Shown: in pieces, positions 45,609 through 52,654 of the stretch
Layout: every line of letters begins with the position of its first letter
Numbering within the stretch: position 1 is the stretch's first letter
Assembly (NCBI GenBank): GCA_041584475.1
Contig: JBFHDX010000007.1
Location: forward strand, 1 to 64,000
Origin: JBFHDX01 sp041584475
GTDB taxonomy: Bacteria > Pseudomonadota > Alphaproteobacteria > UBA8366 > JADFVY01
Length of the DNA: 64,000 bases
Direction: 5' to 3'
The notes under the pieces: generated by a model
Database searches by the model: none
Told to the model about the DNA's origin: nothing
What the model saw: the letters and a program-made list of their open reading frames with translations, nothing else
Translations under genes and position numbers: made by a program

Positions 45609-47507
45609 ATGGCCGGCCGATTCGATGAGATCTATGACCGTTCGCTAGCCGACCCGGAAGGTTTCTGGGCGGAGGCGGCCGAAGGTATCGACTGGATAAA
45701 GAAATGGGACAAGGTACTGGACGATTCCCGGACGCCCTTCTACCGCTGGTTCGCGGGCGGCGTCGTTAATACCTGCTACAACGCGGTCGACCGTCACGTC
45801 GAGGCGGGTCGCGGCGATCAGGCGGCGATCATCTACGACAGCCCGATCACCGGCACCAAGCGGATCCTCAGCTACGCTGAGCTCAAGGACAAGGCGGCGC
45901 GCTTTGCCGGCGTGCTGCTGGGGCTCGGCGTCGGCAAAGGCGATCGCGTGATCATCTACATGCCGATGGTGCCGCAGGCCGTGGTCGCCATGCTGGCCTG
46001 TGCGCGCATCGGCGCGGTCCACTCGGTGGTGTTCGGCGGCTTCGCGGCGAACGAGCTGGCGACGCGGATCAAGGACGCCAACCCGAAGGTCATCGTCAGC
46101 GCCTCGTGCGGGATCGAGCCGGGTCGCGTCATCGCCTACAAGCCGTTGCTCGACGAGGCGATCGAGATCGCCGGCAACACGGTCGCGAACTGCGTGATCC
46201 TGCAGCGCGAGCAGCGGACCTGCGAGCTCGTCGCCGGTCGCGACATCGACTGGAAAGAGGCGATGGACGGGGCAGCCCCGGCCGACTGCGTGCCCGTGGC
46301 GGCGACGGATCCGCTTTACATCCTCTATACCTCGGGCACGACCGGCCGGCCGAAGGGCGTGGTTCGCGACAATGGCGGGCACATGGTCGCGCTGAAATGG
46401 TCGATGAAGAACATCTACAATGTCGACCCCGGCGAGGTGTACTGGGCCGCGTCGGACGTCGGCTGGGTCGTCGGGCATTCCTACATCGTCTACGCGCCGC
46501 TGCTGCACGGCTGCACGACCATCGTCTTCGAGGGCAAGCCCGTCGGCACGCCGGACGCCGGCGTGTTCTGGCGCGTCATCGCGGAGCACGGCGTTTCCAC
46601 CCTGTTCACGGCGCCGACCGCGTTTCGCGCCATCAAGCGCGAGGATCCGCAAGGAGCACTCATCGGCAAGCACGATCTGAGCCGGTTCCGGGCCCTGTTC
46701 CTCGCCGGCGAGCGTACCGATCCGGATACCCTGCACTGGGCGGAGGAGAGGCTCGGCGTGCCTGTCATCGACCACTGGTGGCAGACGGAAACCGGCTGGG
46801 CCATCGGCGCCAACTGCCTCGGCATCGAGCATCTGCCGGTCAAGGCCGGCTCGCCGACACGGGCGGTTCCCGGTTACGACGTGCAGATACTCGACACGGC
46901 CGGGCATCCGCTGCCGCGCGGCGACATGGGGGCGATCGCCGTCAAACTGCCGTTGCCGCCCGGCTGTCTGCCGACGCTGTGGAACGCGGACGACCGTTAT
47001 GTCGAGTCCTATCTCGCGGAATTCCCGGGCTACTATCAGACCGGGGACGCCGGCTACTTGGACGCGGACGGCTATATCTTCGTCATGGCCCGCACCGACG
47101 ACATCATCAATGTCGCCGGGCACCGGCTCTCGACCGGCGGTATGGAAGAGGTGCTGGCGAGCCATCCGGACGTCGCCGAATGCGCGGTGATCGGCGTTGC
47201 CGACCAACTCAAGGGCGAGTTGCCGCTCGGTTTCCTCGTTCTCAAGTCGGGCGTCGGCAAGTCGAACGAGGATATCGTCAAGGATGTCGTCGGCATGGTG
47301 CGCCAGAAGATCGGCCCGGTCGCCGCCTTCAAGACCGCGACGGTGGTTCAGCGCCTGCCGAAGACGCGCTCCGGCAAGATCCTGCGCGGCACGATGAAGA
47401 AGATCGCCGACGGCGAGGAGTACCGCATGCCGGCGACGATCGACGACCCGGCGATTCTCGGCGAGATCGCCGACGCCCTGAAGACGGTCGGATATCCGCC
47501 GAAGTAA
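45609..47507 (+). CDS. prpE: Propionyl-CoA synthetase
   Basis: A 632-residue acetyl-/propionyl-CoA synthetase of the PrpE type, activating propionate (or acetate, acrylate) to the CoA ester. Motifs: YTSGTTGRPKGVVRDNGGH, the substrate-pocket WWQTETGWA, TGDAGYLDADGY, ARTDDIINVAGHRLSTGGME and the acylatable Lys in LPKTRSGKILRGT near residue 590. PrpE is distinguished from Acs by the N-terminal region and VVRDNGGH. No prp methylcitrate genes are adjacent. Confidence 0.94.
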   Translation: MAGRFDEIYDRSLADPEGFWAEAAEGIDWIKKWDKVLDDSRTPFYRWFAGGVVNTCYNAVDRHVEAGRGDQAAIIYDSPITGTKRILSYAELKDKAARFAGVLLGLGVGKGDRVIIYMPMVPQAVVAMLACARIGAVHSVVFGGFAANELATRIKDANPKVIVSASCGIEPGRVIAYKPLLDEAIEIAGNTVANCVILQREQRTCELVAGRDIDWKEAMDGAAPADCVPVAATDPLYILYTSGTTGRPKGVVRDNGGHMVALKWSMKNIYNVDPGEVYWAASDVGWVVGHSYIVYAPLLHGCTTIVFEGKPVGTPDAGVFWRVIAEHGVSTLFTAPTAFRAIKREDPQGALIGKHDLSRFRALFLAGERTDPDTLHWAEERLGVPVIDHWWQTETGWAIGANCLGIEHLPVKAGSPTRAVPGYDVQILDTAGHPLPRGDMGAIAVKLPLPPGCLPTLWNADDRYVESYLAEFPGYYQTGDAGYLDADGYIFVMARTDDIINVAGHRLSTGGMEEVLASHPDVAECAVIGVADQLKGELPLGFLVLKSGVGKSNEDIVKDVVGMVRQKIGPVAAFKTATVVQRLPKTRSGKILRGTMKKIADGEEYRMPATIDDPAILGEIADALKTVGYPPK

Positions 47508-47563
47508 CCGGTGCGGCGATCGCATGAAGTCCGCTGCACGGCCGCGACCGGGCGCGGACGAAT

Positions 47564-47911
47564 TCACGCGCCCGGACCAGGCTGCGGCCTGACCGCCTCC
47601 TGCCACGCTTCGCCGACGGCGAGCACGCAGCTGGTGCCGTCCGGAGCGGTGGCGACCATGGTCCAGGTCGCCCCGTCGCTGCTGGCGAACACTTGCAGCA
47701 GACGGCCGCTGCTCTCGAGACCGGCGGCCACCGGGGCCTCCGCGAAGCGGCCCTGGAGCAGCCGCGCGATCTTGTCGTGCGTGTTGCAGGCCTGCTGGGC
47801 GGTCGCCGCGGGCACGATCGCGAGCATGAGCGTCAGCGCGACCGCGACCGCGGCGAAGATGCGCACGATCGCCGTGCGGGGATTCGGATTGTCGCGTCCT
47901 TCGCGTGCCAT
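47564..47911 (-). CDS. Small secreted protein, paralogue of the one at 33875
   Basis: A 115-residue exported protein. A basic N-terminus precedes a hydrophobic helix ending PAATAQQ (about residue 39). The mature part has two cysteines (QACNTHDKI and TSCVLAVGEAW), a central Leu-Gln-Val-Phe strand and SSDGATWTMVAT. These parallel the gene at 33875 (CGDRNEI, SCLIAAGENW, GSWTLLMT). Convergent with prpE; no operon partners. Confidence 0.75.
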   Translation of the reverse strand: MAREGRDNPNPRTAIVRIFAAVAVALTLMLAIVPAATAQQACNTHDKIARLLQGRFAEAPVAAGLESSGRLLQVFASSDGATWTMVATAPDGTSCVLAVGEAWQEAVRPQPGPGA

Positions 47912-48121
47912 TGCCCTCTCCTTTGCTGTGTCGGACCGGCCCGTCGCCGGTCCGCGTGCCCTTACCCTGCCGCAGAACCCGACGCGGGGCGGTGATGCGC
48001 GTCACAGCTCGCGTCGATGTCAGCGGGTGTGAACGCGGATGGCCGCGCCGCGCAGTCCCTTGCGGGCGGAATCCGCGCGTGGCAGCCTGCACGGCGACCC
48101 ATGCGAGCGGAGGATCGGGAC

Positions 48122-48898
48122 ATGAGGCTCAAGGACAAGGTGGCGGTGGTGACGGGCGCAGCGCGAGGGATCGGGCGCGCCTGCGCGGAATGCATGGCGA
48201 CCGAAGGTGCGCGCGTCGTCGTCTCCGATGTCGACGCGGGTGAGGGTGAGCGCACCGCCGAGGCGATACGCGGCGCCGGCGGCGAGGCGACGTTCGTCCC
48301 CTGCGACGTCGGCGACAAGGCGCAGGTCGAGGCACTTATCGAGCGGACCGTCGAGGCCTACGGCCGCGTCGACAGCGCGGTCGCCAACGCCGGCATCGTC
48401 CATGCCTGCGAATTCCTCGATCTCTCGGAAGAAGACTTCGATCGCGTGCTGCGGGTGAACCTGAAGGGCGTGTTCCTTACCGGTCAGGCCGCGGCCCGGC
48501 GCATGGTCGCCCAGGGCGGCGGCGGCACCATCATCAACATGTCCTCGGTCAACGCCGTGATGGCGATCCCGACGATCACCCCCTACGTCGTCGCCAAGGG
48601 CGGGGTGAACCAGCTGACCAAGGTCATGGCGCTCGCGCTCGCGGACAAGGGAATCCGCGTCAACGCGATCGGACCCGGCTCGATCATGACGGACGTCCTG
48701 AAGTCGGTTGCGAGCGACCAGGCGGCGATGGCGCGCATCCTCATGCGTACGCCGCTCGGACGCATCGGCGAGCCCGCGGAAATCGGTCGTATCGCGGTCT
48801 TCTTGGCGTCGGACGACGCCAGCTATATCACCGGTCAGTCGATCTACGCCGACGGCGGCCGGCTCGCGTTGAACTACACCGTGCCCGTCAAGCCGTGA
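48122..48898 (+). CDS. SDR family NAD(P)-dependent oxidoreductase
   Basis: A 258-residue classical short-chain dehydrogenase. Cofactor motif TGAARGIGRA (about residue 12), the stabilising NAGIVHA, the catalytic Ser-Tyr-Lys as INMSSVN and PYVVAKGG (Tyr-x-x-x-Lys at about 155), and the C-terminal GQSIYADGG. An acidic residue at the end of the second strand (VVVSDVDAG) suggests preference for NAD. ATG 48122 follows GCGGAGGATC. Substrate unknown. Confidence 0.93.
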   Translation: MRLKDKVAVVTGAARGIGRACAECMATEGARVVVSDVDAGEGERTAEAIRGAGGEATFVPCDVGDKAQVEALIERTVEAYGRVDSAVANAGIVHACEFLDLSEEDFDRVLRVNLKGVFLTGQAAARRMVAQGGGGTIINMSSVNAVMAIPTITPYVVAKGGVNQLTKVMALALADKGIRVNAIGPGSIMTDVLKSVASDQAAMARILMRTPLGRIGEPAEIGRIAVFLASDDASYITGQSIYADGGRLALNYTVPVKP

Positions 48899-48929
48899 CG
48901 TCCCGGCGGTCGCCGGGGCGCCGCGGCGA

Positions 48930-49532
48930 TCAGTCGCCGGCCGGTTCGTCGAACTTCACGGGATCGCGCGATTCCGACTGCATTTCCATGGGAATGGCCG
49001 CGCCCCGGCGCCCCGACCGGCGGGCCTTCTCGACCGCCTCGGTCAGCTCCATGTGCGAGCAGAGCCCCAGTTCGACCGGGCTGCGCGGCCGCAGATTGGC
49101 GATGTTCCAGTGCGACCGGTCCCGAACCGAATTGATCGTCGGCTTGGTGGTCCCGATCAGCCGACCGATCTGGGCATCGCTCAGCTCCGGGTGATGGCGC
49201 AGCAGCCAGGCGATCGCGTCGGGCTTTTCCTGTCGTTTGGACACCGGCGTGTAGCGGGGCCCCTTCGGGCGTGCCACCGGCGCCGGCATGTCGCTCACCG
49301 CAAGCTGCAGGCGATAGTCCGGATCGGCCTCGGCGCGCGCGATCTCCTCCTTGGTCAGCTGCCCGTTGGCGACCGGATCCATGCCGGTCATGCCGCCCAT
49401 CACCTCGCCGTCGGCAATGGCCTGGACCTCCAACCTGTGCAGTCCGCAGAACTCGGCAATCTGATCGAAGGAAAGCGTGGTGTTATCGACCAGCCATATG
49501 GCGGTCGCCTTCGGCATGAGCGGTTTGGGCAT
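48930..49532 (-). CDS. trcR: Cell-cycle transcriptional regulator TrcR (DUF1013)
   Basis: A 200-residue alphaproteobacteria-specific protein of the DUF1013 family, annotated as cell-cycle transcriptional regulator TrcR. It starts MPKPLMPKATAIWLVDNT and carries FDQIAEFCGLHRLEV (possible first helix-turn-helix) and a second one in LSDAQIGRLIGTTKPTIN. It ends in a Pro/Glu-rich tail. ATG 49532 follows GGAGAGAC; the longer open frame is not conserved. Divergent from the DUF1192 gene. Confidence 0.9.
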   Translation of the reverse strand: MPKPLMPKATAIWLVDNTTLSFDQIAEFCGLHRLEVQAIADGEVMGGMTGMDPVANGQLTKEEIARAEADPDYRLQLAVSDMPAPVARPKGPRYTPVSKRQEKPDAIAWLLRHHPELSDAQIGRLIGTTKPTINSVRDRSHWNIANLRPRSPVELGLCSHMELTEAVEKARRSGRRGAAIPMEMQSESRDPVKFDEPAGD

Positions 49533-49776
49533 CGTCTCTCCAAGGATTTTCTGGGCCGGACCGGCAGCGGCCGGGGCGACCCGTTCTTCGTCGTGCTGTG
49601 GCCTTATATAACGCCGGGGGTCGGCGGTGCAATCGCGCTCGACGCCGGCGGGCGGCGTCGGCTCGCGCGCCGCTCGCAACCATCGGCCCGCCGACGCGGC
49701 CGGTGCGCACTTGCGGCTTCCGCCCGATGCCGCCACTATTCCGGTCTGTTGCCGTCATGGCGGGGGTATGGGACGA

Positions 49777-49959
49777 ATGGAAGACGAGGACCGGGAGCCG
49801 CGCAAACAGAAACCGGTCGTTAAGAATCTCGATATACTGTCGATAGAGGCGCTTGAGGAATATATCGTCGAACTTCAGGCGGAAATCGAACGGGTACGCG
49901 CGGAAATAACAAAGAAACAGGGTGCCCGGTCGGCGGCCGAGTCGGTGTTTCGCAAGTAA
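49777..49959 (+). CDS. DUF1192 family small protein
   Basis: A 60-residue acidic-then-basic protein with the family core LDILSIEALEEYIVELQAE followed by IERVRAEITKKQ, a single coiled-coil helix. Function unknown, conserved in alphaproteobacteria. ATG 49777 is preferred; ATG 49768 would add three residues (MGR). Confidence 0.85.
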   Translation: MEDEDREPRKQKPVVKNLDILSIEALEEYIVELQAEIERVRAEITKKQGARSAAESVFRK

Positions 49960-50055
49960 TCGACCCGGCCAGAGCCATCGGGGTTTTGTCAAAAGTTCAT
50001 TATTTCAGTGCTTTATCGACCATTCCGTGCAAAAACACCGGGGTCGGCGGTTTTT

Positions 50056-50083
50056 TTGAGGAATTTTTTCCCCGCGTTAACCA
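50056..50083 (+). promoter_or_regulatory. Predicted small-RNA promoter with CtrA-like near-match
   Basis: TTGAGG (50056) and TAACCA (50078) spaced by 16 bases would start transcription at about 50090, exactly at the base of the hairpin. The site TTAA-CCATTTG-TTAG (50077-50091), 7 of 8 to the CtrA consensus, covers the -10 and start point. Confidence 0.4.
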
Positions 50084-50089
50084 TTTGTT

Positions 50090-50212
50090 AGTTGGCAGGG
50101 ATGCATAAAGGGGGTGCCCTATGAGGCCCCTAGTTAGCATACTCTGGGTATTCGATCCCCCGTTTATGCCTCCCTGTCCAACTTGAGCCGCTGATGCGGC
50201 TCATTTTTTTTT
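50090..50212 (+). ncRNA. Candidate structured small RNA with its own terminator
   Basis: A long hairpin: AGTTGG pairs with CCAACT, CAGGG with CCCTG, GCATAAA with TTTATGC, and GGGGGT with ATCCCCC, leaving an apical region of about 40 bases. It is followed directly by a textbook terminator, TGAGCCG-CTGATG-CGGCTCA and nine T residues (50184-50212). No open reading frame fits. I do not recognise it as 6S, SRP, tmRNA or RNase P RNA. Confidence 0.75.
50184..50212 (+). terminator. Rho-independent terminator of the small RNA
   Basis: Perfect 7-bp stem TGAGCCG/CGGCTCA, 6-base loop, then nine T residues. Confidence 0.92.
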
Positions 50213-50239
50213 GACGATTGTCACATTCGGCGCTACCTT
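50211..50239 (+). promoter_or_regulatory. Promoter of the thioesterase transcript
   Basis: TTGACG (50211) and TACCTT (50234) spaced by 17 bases, starting inside the T tract of the preceding terminator. The leader would be about 225 bases long. Confidence 0.6.
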
Positions 50240-50469
50240 ATCGTCCGTGGGCAAGTTGGACAGGTAGGCAGACCAGCAGTGCCCGGCAAGGCCGGTTTCC
50301 AGCCGTTTTTGCGGCAGCCGTTCGTGCCATGCGGGATGAGATCCGTGTCTGCTGGAACTGCTCAACAATCAATAGGGGCCGTCTCTACCGGGACGGCCCC
50401 AATATTTCGACCGCTGCCGGCCCCCGCGCTGCGCCCGATGGCGTTCGCACGATCGCGGTGCTGCCGAAA

Positions 50470-50925
50470 ATGACCGACGACAACGAGCTGAAACGCAGCG
50501 ATTTCCCGCATTTCCGCGCGATACCGACGCGCTGGATGGACAACGACGTCTACGGGCACGTCAACAACGTCGTCTACTATTCCTACTTCGATACCGTGGT
50601 GAACGCCCACCTGGTCGAAGCCGGCGGGCTGGATATTCATGCGGATGCGGCGTTCGGCGTGGTGGCCGAGACGCAGTGCCGCTTCCTGCGCGAGCTGGCT
50701 TTTCCGGATATCGTCGACGCCGGCCTGCGGGTCGTGCGGTTGGGTCGCTCGAGCGTCGCCTACGAGATCGGACTGTTCCGGCGCGGAGACGAGGCGCCGG
50801 CGGCGCTCGGCCGGTTCGTGCACGTCTATGTCGACCGCGCTTCGCGGCGCCCGGTGCCGGTGCCGGACAAGATCCGCGCCGCGCTCGAACCGCTCGTGGT
50901 CGCCGCTTCCGCGCCGGCGCGATAG
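50470..50925 (+). CDS. Acyl-CoA thioesterase, hotdog fold (4HBT)
   Basis: A 151-residue single hotdog-domain protein. The active-site motif is RWMDNDVYGHVNNVVYYSYFD with the catalytic Asp at the start of the central helix (about residue 25), typical of the 4-hydroxybenzoyl-CoA thioesterase/YbgC group. It probably hydrolyses acyl-CoA thioesters. ATG 50470 lacks a strong ribosome binding site; GTG 50458 is an alternative. The much longer open frame upstream overlaps a structured leader and is not coding-like. Confidence 0.88.
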   Translation: MTDDNELKRSDFPHFRAIPTRWMDNDVYGHVNNVVYYSYFDTVVNAHLVEAGGLDIHADAAFGVVAETQCRFLRELAFPDIVDAGLRVVRLGRSSVAYEIGLFRRGDEAPAALGRFVHVYVDRASRRPVPVPDKIRAALEPLVVAASAPAR

Positions 50926-50935
50926 CGCCCGCGCG

Positions 50936-50964
50936 AAGGGCGCGCCGGGGATCGGCGCGCCCTC
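50936..50964. terminator. Hairpin between convergent thioesterase and hsp20 genes
   Basis: An 11-bp stem, AGGGCGCGCCG with CGGCGCGCCCT, between the two convergent genes. No T tract on either side, so efficiency is uncertain. Confidence 0.55.
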
Positions 50965-50990
50965 CCTTGGTTACAGGCTGCAAACGGCCG

Positions 50991-51458
50991 TCAGGCCGCT
51001 TTCTTGCCGGTCAGCGACTTCTTGCCGGACGGCCCCGAGATCGTGATCGTCCGCGGCTTCATCGCCTCGGGCACGTTGCGGACCAGGTCGACGTTGAGAA
51101 GACCGTTGTCGAGATGTCCGCCGCTCACCTCGATGTAGTCGGCCAGGCTGAAGCGCAGCTCGAAGGCGCGCCGCGCGATGCCGCGATGCAGGTAGCTGAC
51201 CTCCTCCTTCTCGCTGTCGTTCGCCGCCACGCTGCGGATGGTCAACTGGCCGTCCTGGGTCTTGACCTCCAGCTCGTCCGCGTCGAAGCCGGCCACGGCA
51301 ACCGAGATCCGGTATGCGTCGTCAGCGAGCTTGACGATGTTGTACGGCGGATAGCTGGGCGCCTCGCCGGTCGCGCTCATGCTGTCGAGCAGGCGCAGCA
51401 TCCGGTCGAAGCCGACCGTCGAACGGGTGAAGGGGGAGAAATCGAAAGCGGTACGCAT
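50991..51458 (-). CDS. Small heat-shock protein, Hsp20 family
   Basis: A 155-residue alpha-crystallin-type chaperone that holds unfolding proteins. It has the IbpA-like start (FDFSPFTRSTVGFDRML), the alpha-crystallin domain at about 38-128 (YRISVAVAGFDADELEV, RGIARRAFELRFSLAD, NGLLNVDLVR) and a basic tail. ATG 51458 is placed 8 bases after AAAGGAGG; a GTG six bases earlier is too close to it. Driven by a heat-shock promoter (51579-51606) and a structured leader. Divergent from rcdA. Confidence 0.95.
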   Translation of the reverse strand: MRTAFDFSPFTRSTVGFDRMLRLLDSMSATGEAPSYPPYNIVKLADDAYRISVAVAGFDADELEVKTQDGQLTIRSVAANDSEKEEVSYLHRGIARRAFELRFSLADYIEVSGGHLDNGLLNVDLVRNVPEAMKPRTITISGPSGKKSLTGKKAA

Positions 51459-51520
51459 AGCCACATCCTCCTTTGATCAAGCGATATGGTCGTCTTGGCC
51501 CACCAAATCGGTCGAGCCTG

Positions 51521-51550
51521 ACGGGAACGTTCCCGTTCCCCGGGGCCCCG
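51521..51550. promoter_or_regulatory. Two perfect palindromes in the hsp20 leader
   Basis: ACGGGAACGTTCCCGT (51521-51536) and CGGGGCCCCG (51541-51550). Both are in the transcribed leader of hsp20, so they would fold as RNA hairpins; as DNA the first could be an operator. Confidence 0.55.
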
Positions 51551-51578
51551 ACCCTCGTACGGCGTCGGGACGATTTCG

Positions 51579-51606
51579 ATGTAGGAAAGGGCTTTTTCGA
51601 TTCAAG
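51579..51606 (-). promoter_or_regulatory. RpoH (sigma-32) promoter of hsp20
   Basis: On the minus strand: CCCCCTTGAA as -35 and CTACAT as -10, with 16 bases between CTTGAA and CTACAT. The -35 matches the alphaproteobacterial heat-shock consensus CCCTTGAA. The leader to the ATG would be about 115 bases. Confidence 0.7.
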
Positions 51607-51711
51607 GGGGTGGTTGGTTAACGGCGCGGAAATTTGCGGCATCGGGAAAAATCATCTATATTAAATACTTAGCGATGGTCGATTGCGCCGTCGCGGCGTC
51701 AGGAGGTGGCG

Positions 51712-52155
51712 ATGGACGATCGAACCGGGAAGGACGATGCGGAAACGGTCCGTGCGCCGCTTTTCTTTCGCGGCACCTACGACGAAGCCTTCGACCTGCT
51801 CGTCGAGGCGCGCAATTACGTCGAGTTCGCGGTACCCGCCCTGCGCATCAGCGACGAACCGACGGACCAGCTGACGCTGACGCAGGAGACCATGCGGCTG
51901 ACCAGCCGCCTGACGCAGGTCATGGCGTGGCTGCTCGCCCAGCGCGCGGTGCAGGAAGGCGAGATCGCGGAAGAGGATTTCGGGGAGGACCGCTATCGCC
52001 TCGAGGGACAGGCGGTGTGTCTCAGGCGCGTCATCGACGACATGGACGACCTGCCCGACGGGCTGCAGGACCTGATGGAACGCAGCTATCGGCTTTACAG
52101 CCGCATCCAGCGACTGGACGACGCGTTCGTCAACTCCCGCAAGACCGAAATCTGA
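51712..52155 (+). CDS. rcdA: RcdA-like protease adaptor (DUF1465)
   Basis: A 147-residue helical protein of the DUF1465 family, whose Caulobacter member RcdA helps ClpXP degrade the cell-cycle regulator CtrA. Signature parts are FRGTYDEAFDLLVEARNYVEF and LTQETMRLTSRLTQVMAWLLAQRAV, followed by LLERSYRLYSR-like LMERSYRLYSRIQRLDD near the end. ATG 51712 lies 5 bases after a perfect AGGAGG. The name supports a working CtrA circuit in this organism. Confidence 0.88.
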   Translation: MDDRTGKDDAETVRAPLFFRGTYDEAFDLLVEARNYVEFAVPALRISDEPTDQLTLTQETMRLTSRLTQVMAWLLAQRAVQEGEIAEEDFGEDRYRLEGQAVCLRRVIDDMDDLPDGLQDLMERSYRLYSRIQRLDDAFVNSRKTEI

Positions 52156-52168
52156 CCGCCGGCCAGGC

Positions 52169-52393
52169 CTATTTCTTGAGGCCGAATTTCTCGAATCGCT
52201 TCTGGAACTTCGCCACCTGGCCACCGCTGTCGACGAGGCGGTGCACGCCGGTCCATGCCGGATGCGATTTCGGATCGATGTCCAGCTTCATCACGTCGCC
52301 CGCCTTGCCCCAGGTCGAGCGCGTCTTGTAGGTGCTGCCGTCGGTCATCTCGACGGTGATCTCGTGATAATCCGGATGGATTCCGTCCTTCAT
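52169..52393 (-). CDS. rpmE: 50S ribosomal protein L31, zinc-free type
   Basis: A 74-residue L31. It begins [16 protein letters not shown] and includes [21 protein letters not shown] and a basic C-terminus. There is no CxxC pair, so it is the cysteine-less (zinc-independent) form common in alphaproteobacteria. Convergent with rcdA, 13 bases apart. Confidence 0.95.
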   Translation of the reverse strand: MKDGIHPDYHEITVEMTDGSTYKTRSTWGKAGDVMKLDIDPKSHPAWTGVHRLVDSGGQVAKFQKRFEKFGLKK

Positions 52394-52654
52394 CGCTCGT
52401 CCCCAAATGTCCCGTCCACCGCCCTCCGGCCCTGAGCAGGGGCGGGGCACCGTCATATCGCCGCACATCATGCGGCAGTTCCAGCGCCGGGCGCCGCCCG
52501 TCGCAACCGGAACCCGGCGGCGGGCATCGGTGCTGCCCGGCGCGGCTCTATACAGGAAGCCTCGCGCGATTGCAAGGCCGGGCGAGCGGCCGCCTGCCCC
52601 CTTGCCTTGCGCGCGGGCTTGTGCAATCTGGCCGCACACAAAGGTCGGGTAACG

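Larger units (their letters stand above)
49960..50469. other. Gene-free region holding a small-RNA locus and a long leader
   Basis: Contains a CtrA-like near-match (TTAA-CCATTTG-TTAG, 50077-50091), the small-RNA candidate at 50090-50212, a promoter at 50211-50239 and a structured leader with a 9-bp hairpin (GGGGCCGTC/GACGGCCCC, 50375-50400) before the thioesterase gene. An imperfect hairpin with seven T residues at 50030-50057 may end the DUF1192 transcript. Confidence 0.65.

Noticed and set aside
50090..50212. 6S or SRP RNA assignment for the structured RNA
   Set aside because: I could not recognise the conserved SRP GGAAGCAGCC-type segment or the 6S central bubble; the length and fold differ.
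50218..50469. N-terminal extension of the thioesterase by 84 codons
   Set aside because: The region contains a promoter and hairpins, the translation shows no hotdog-fold homology, and the family start corresponds to the ATG at 50470.
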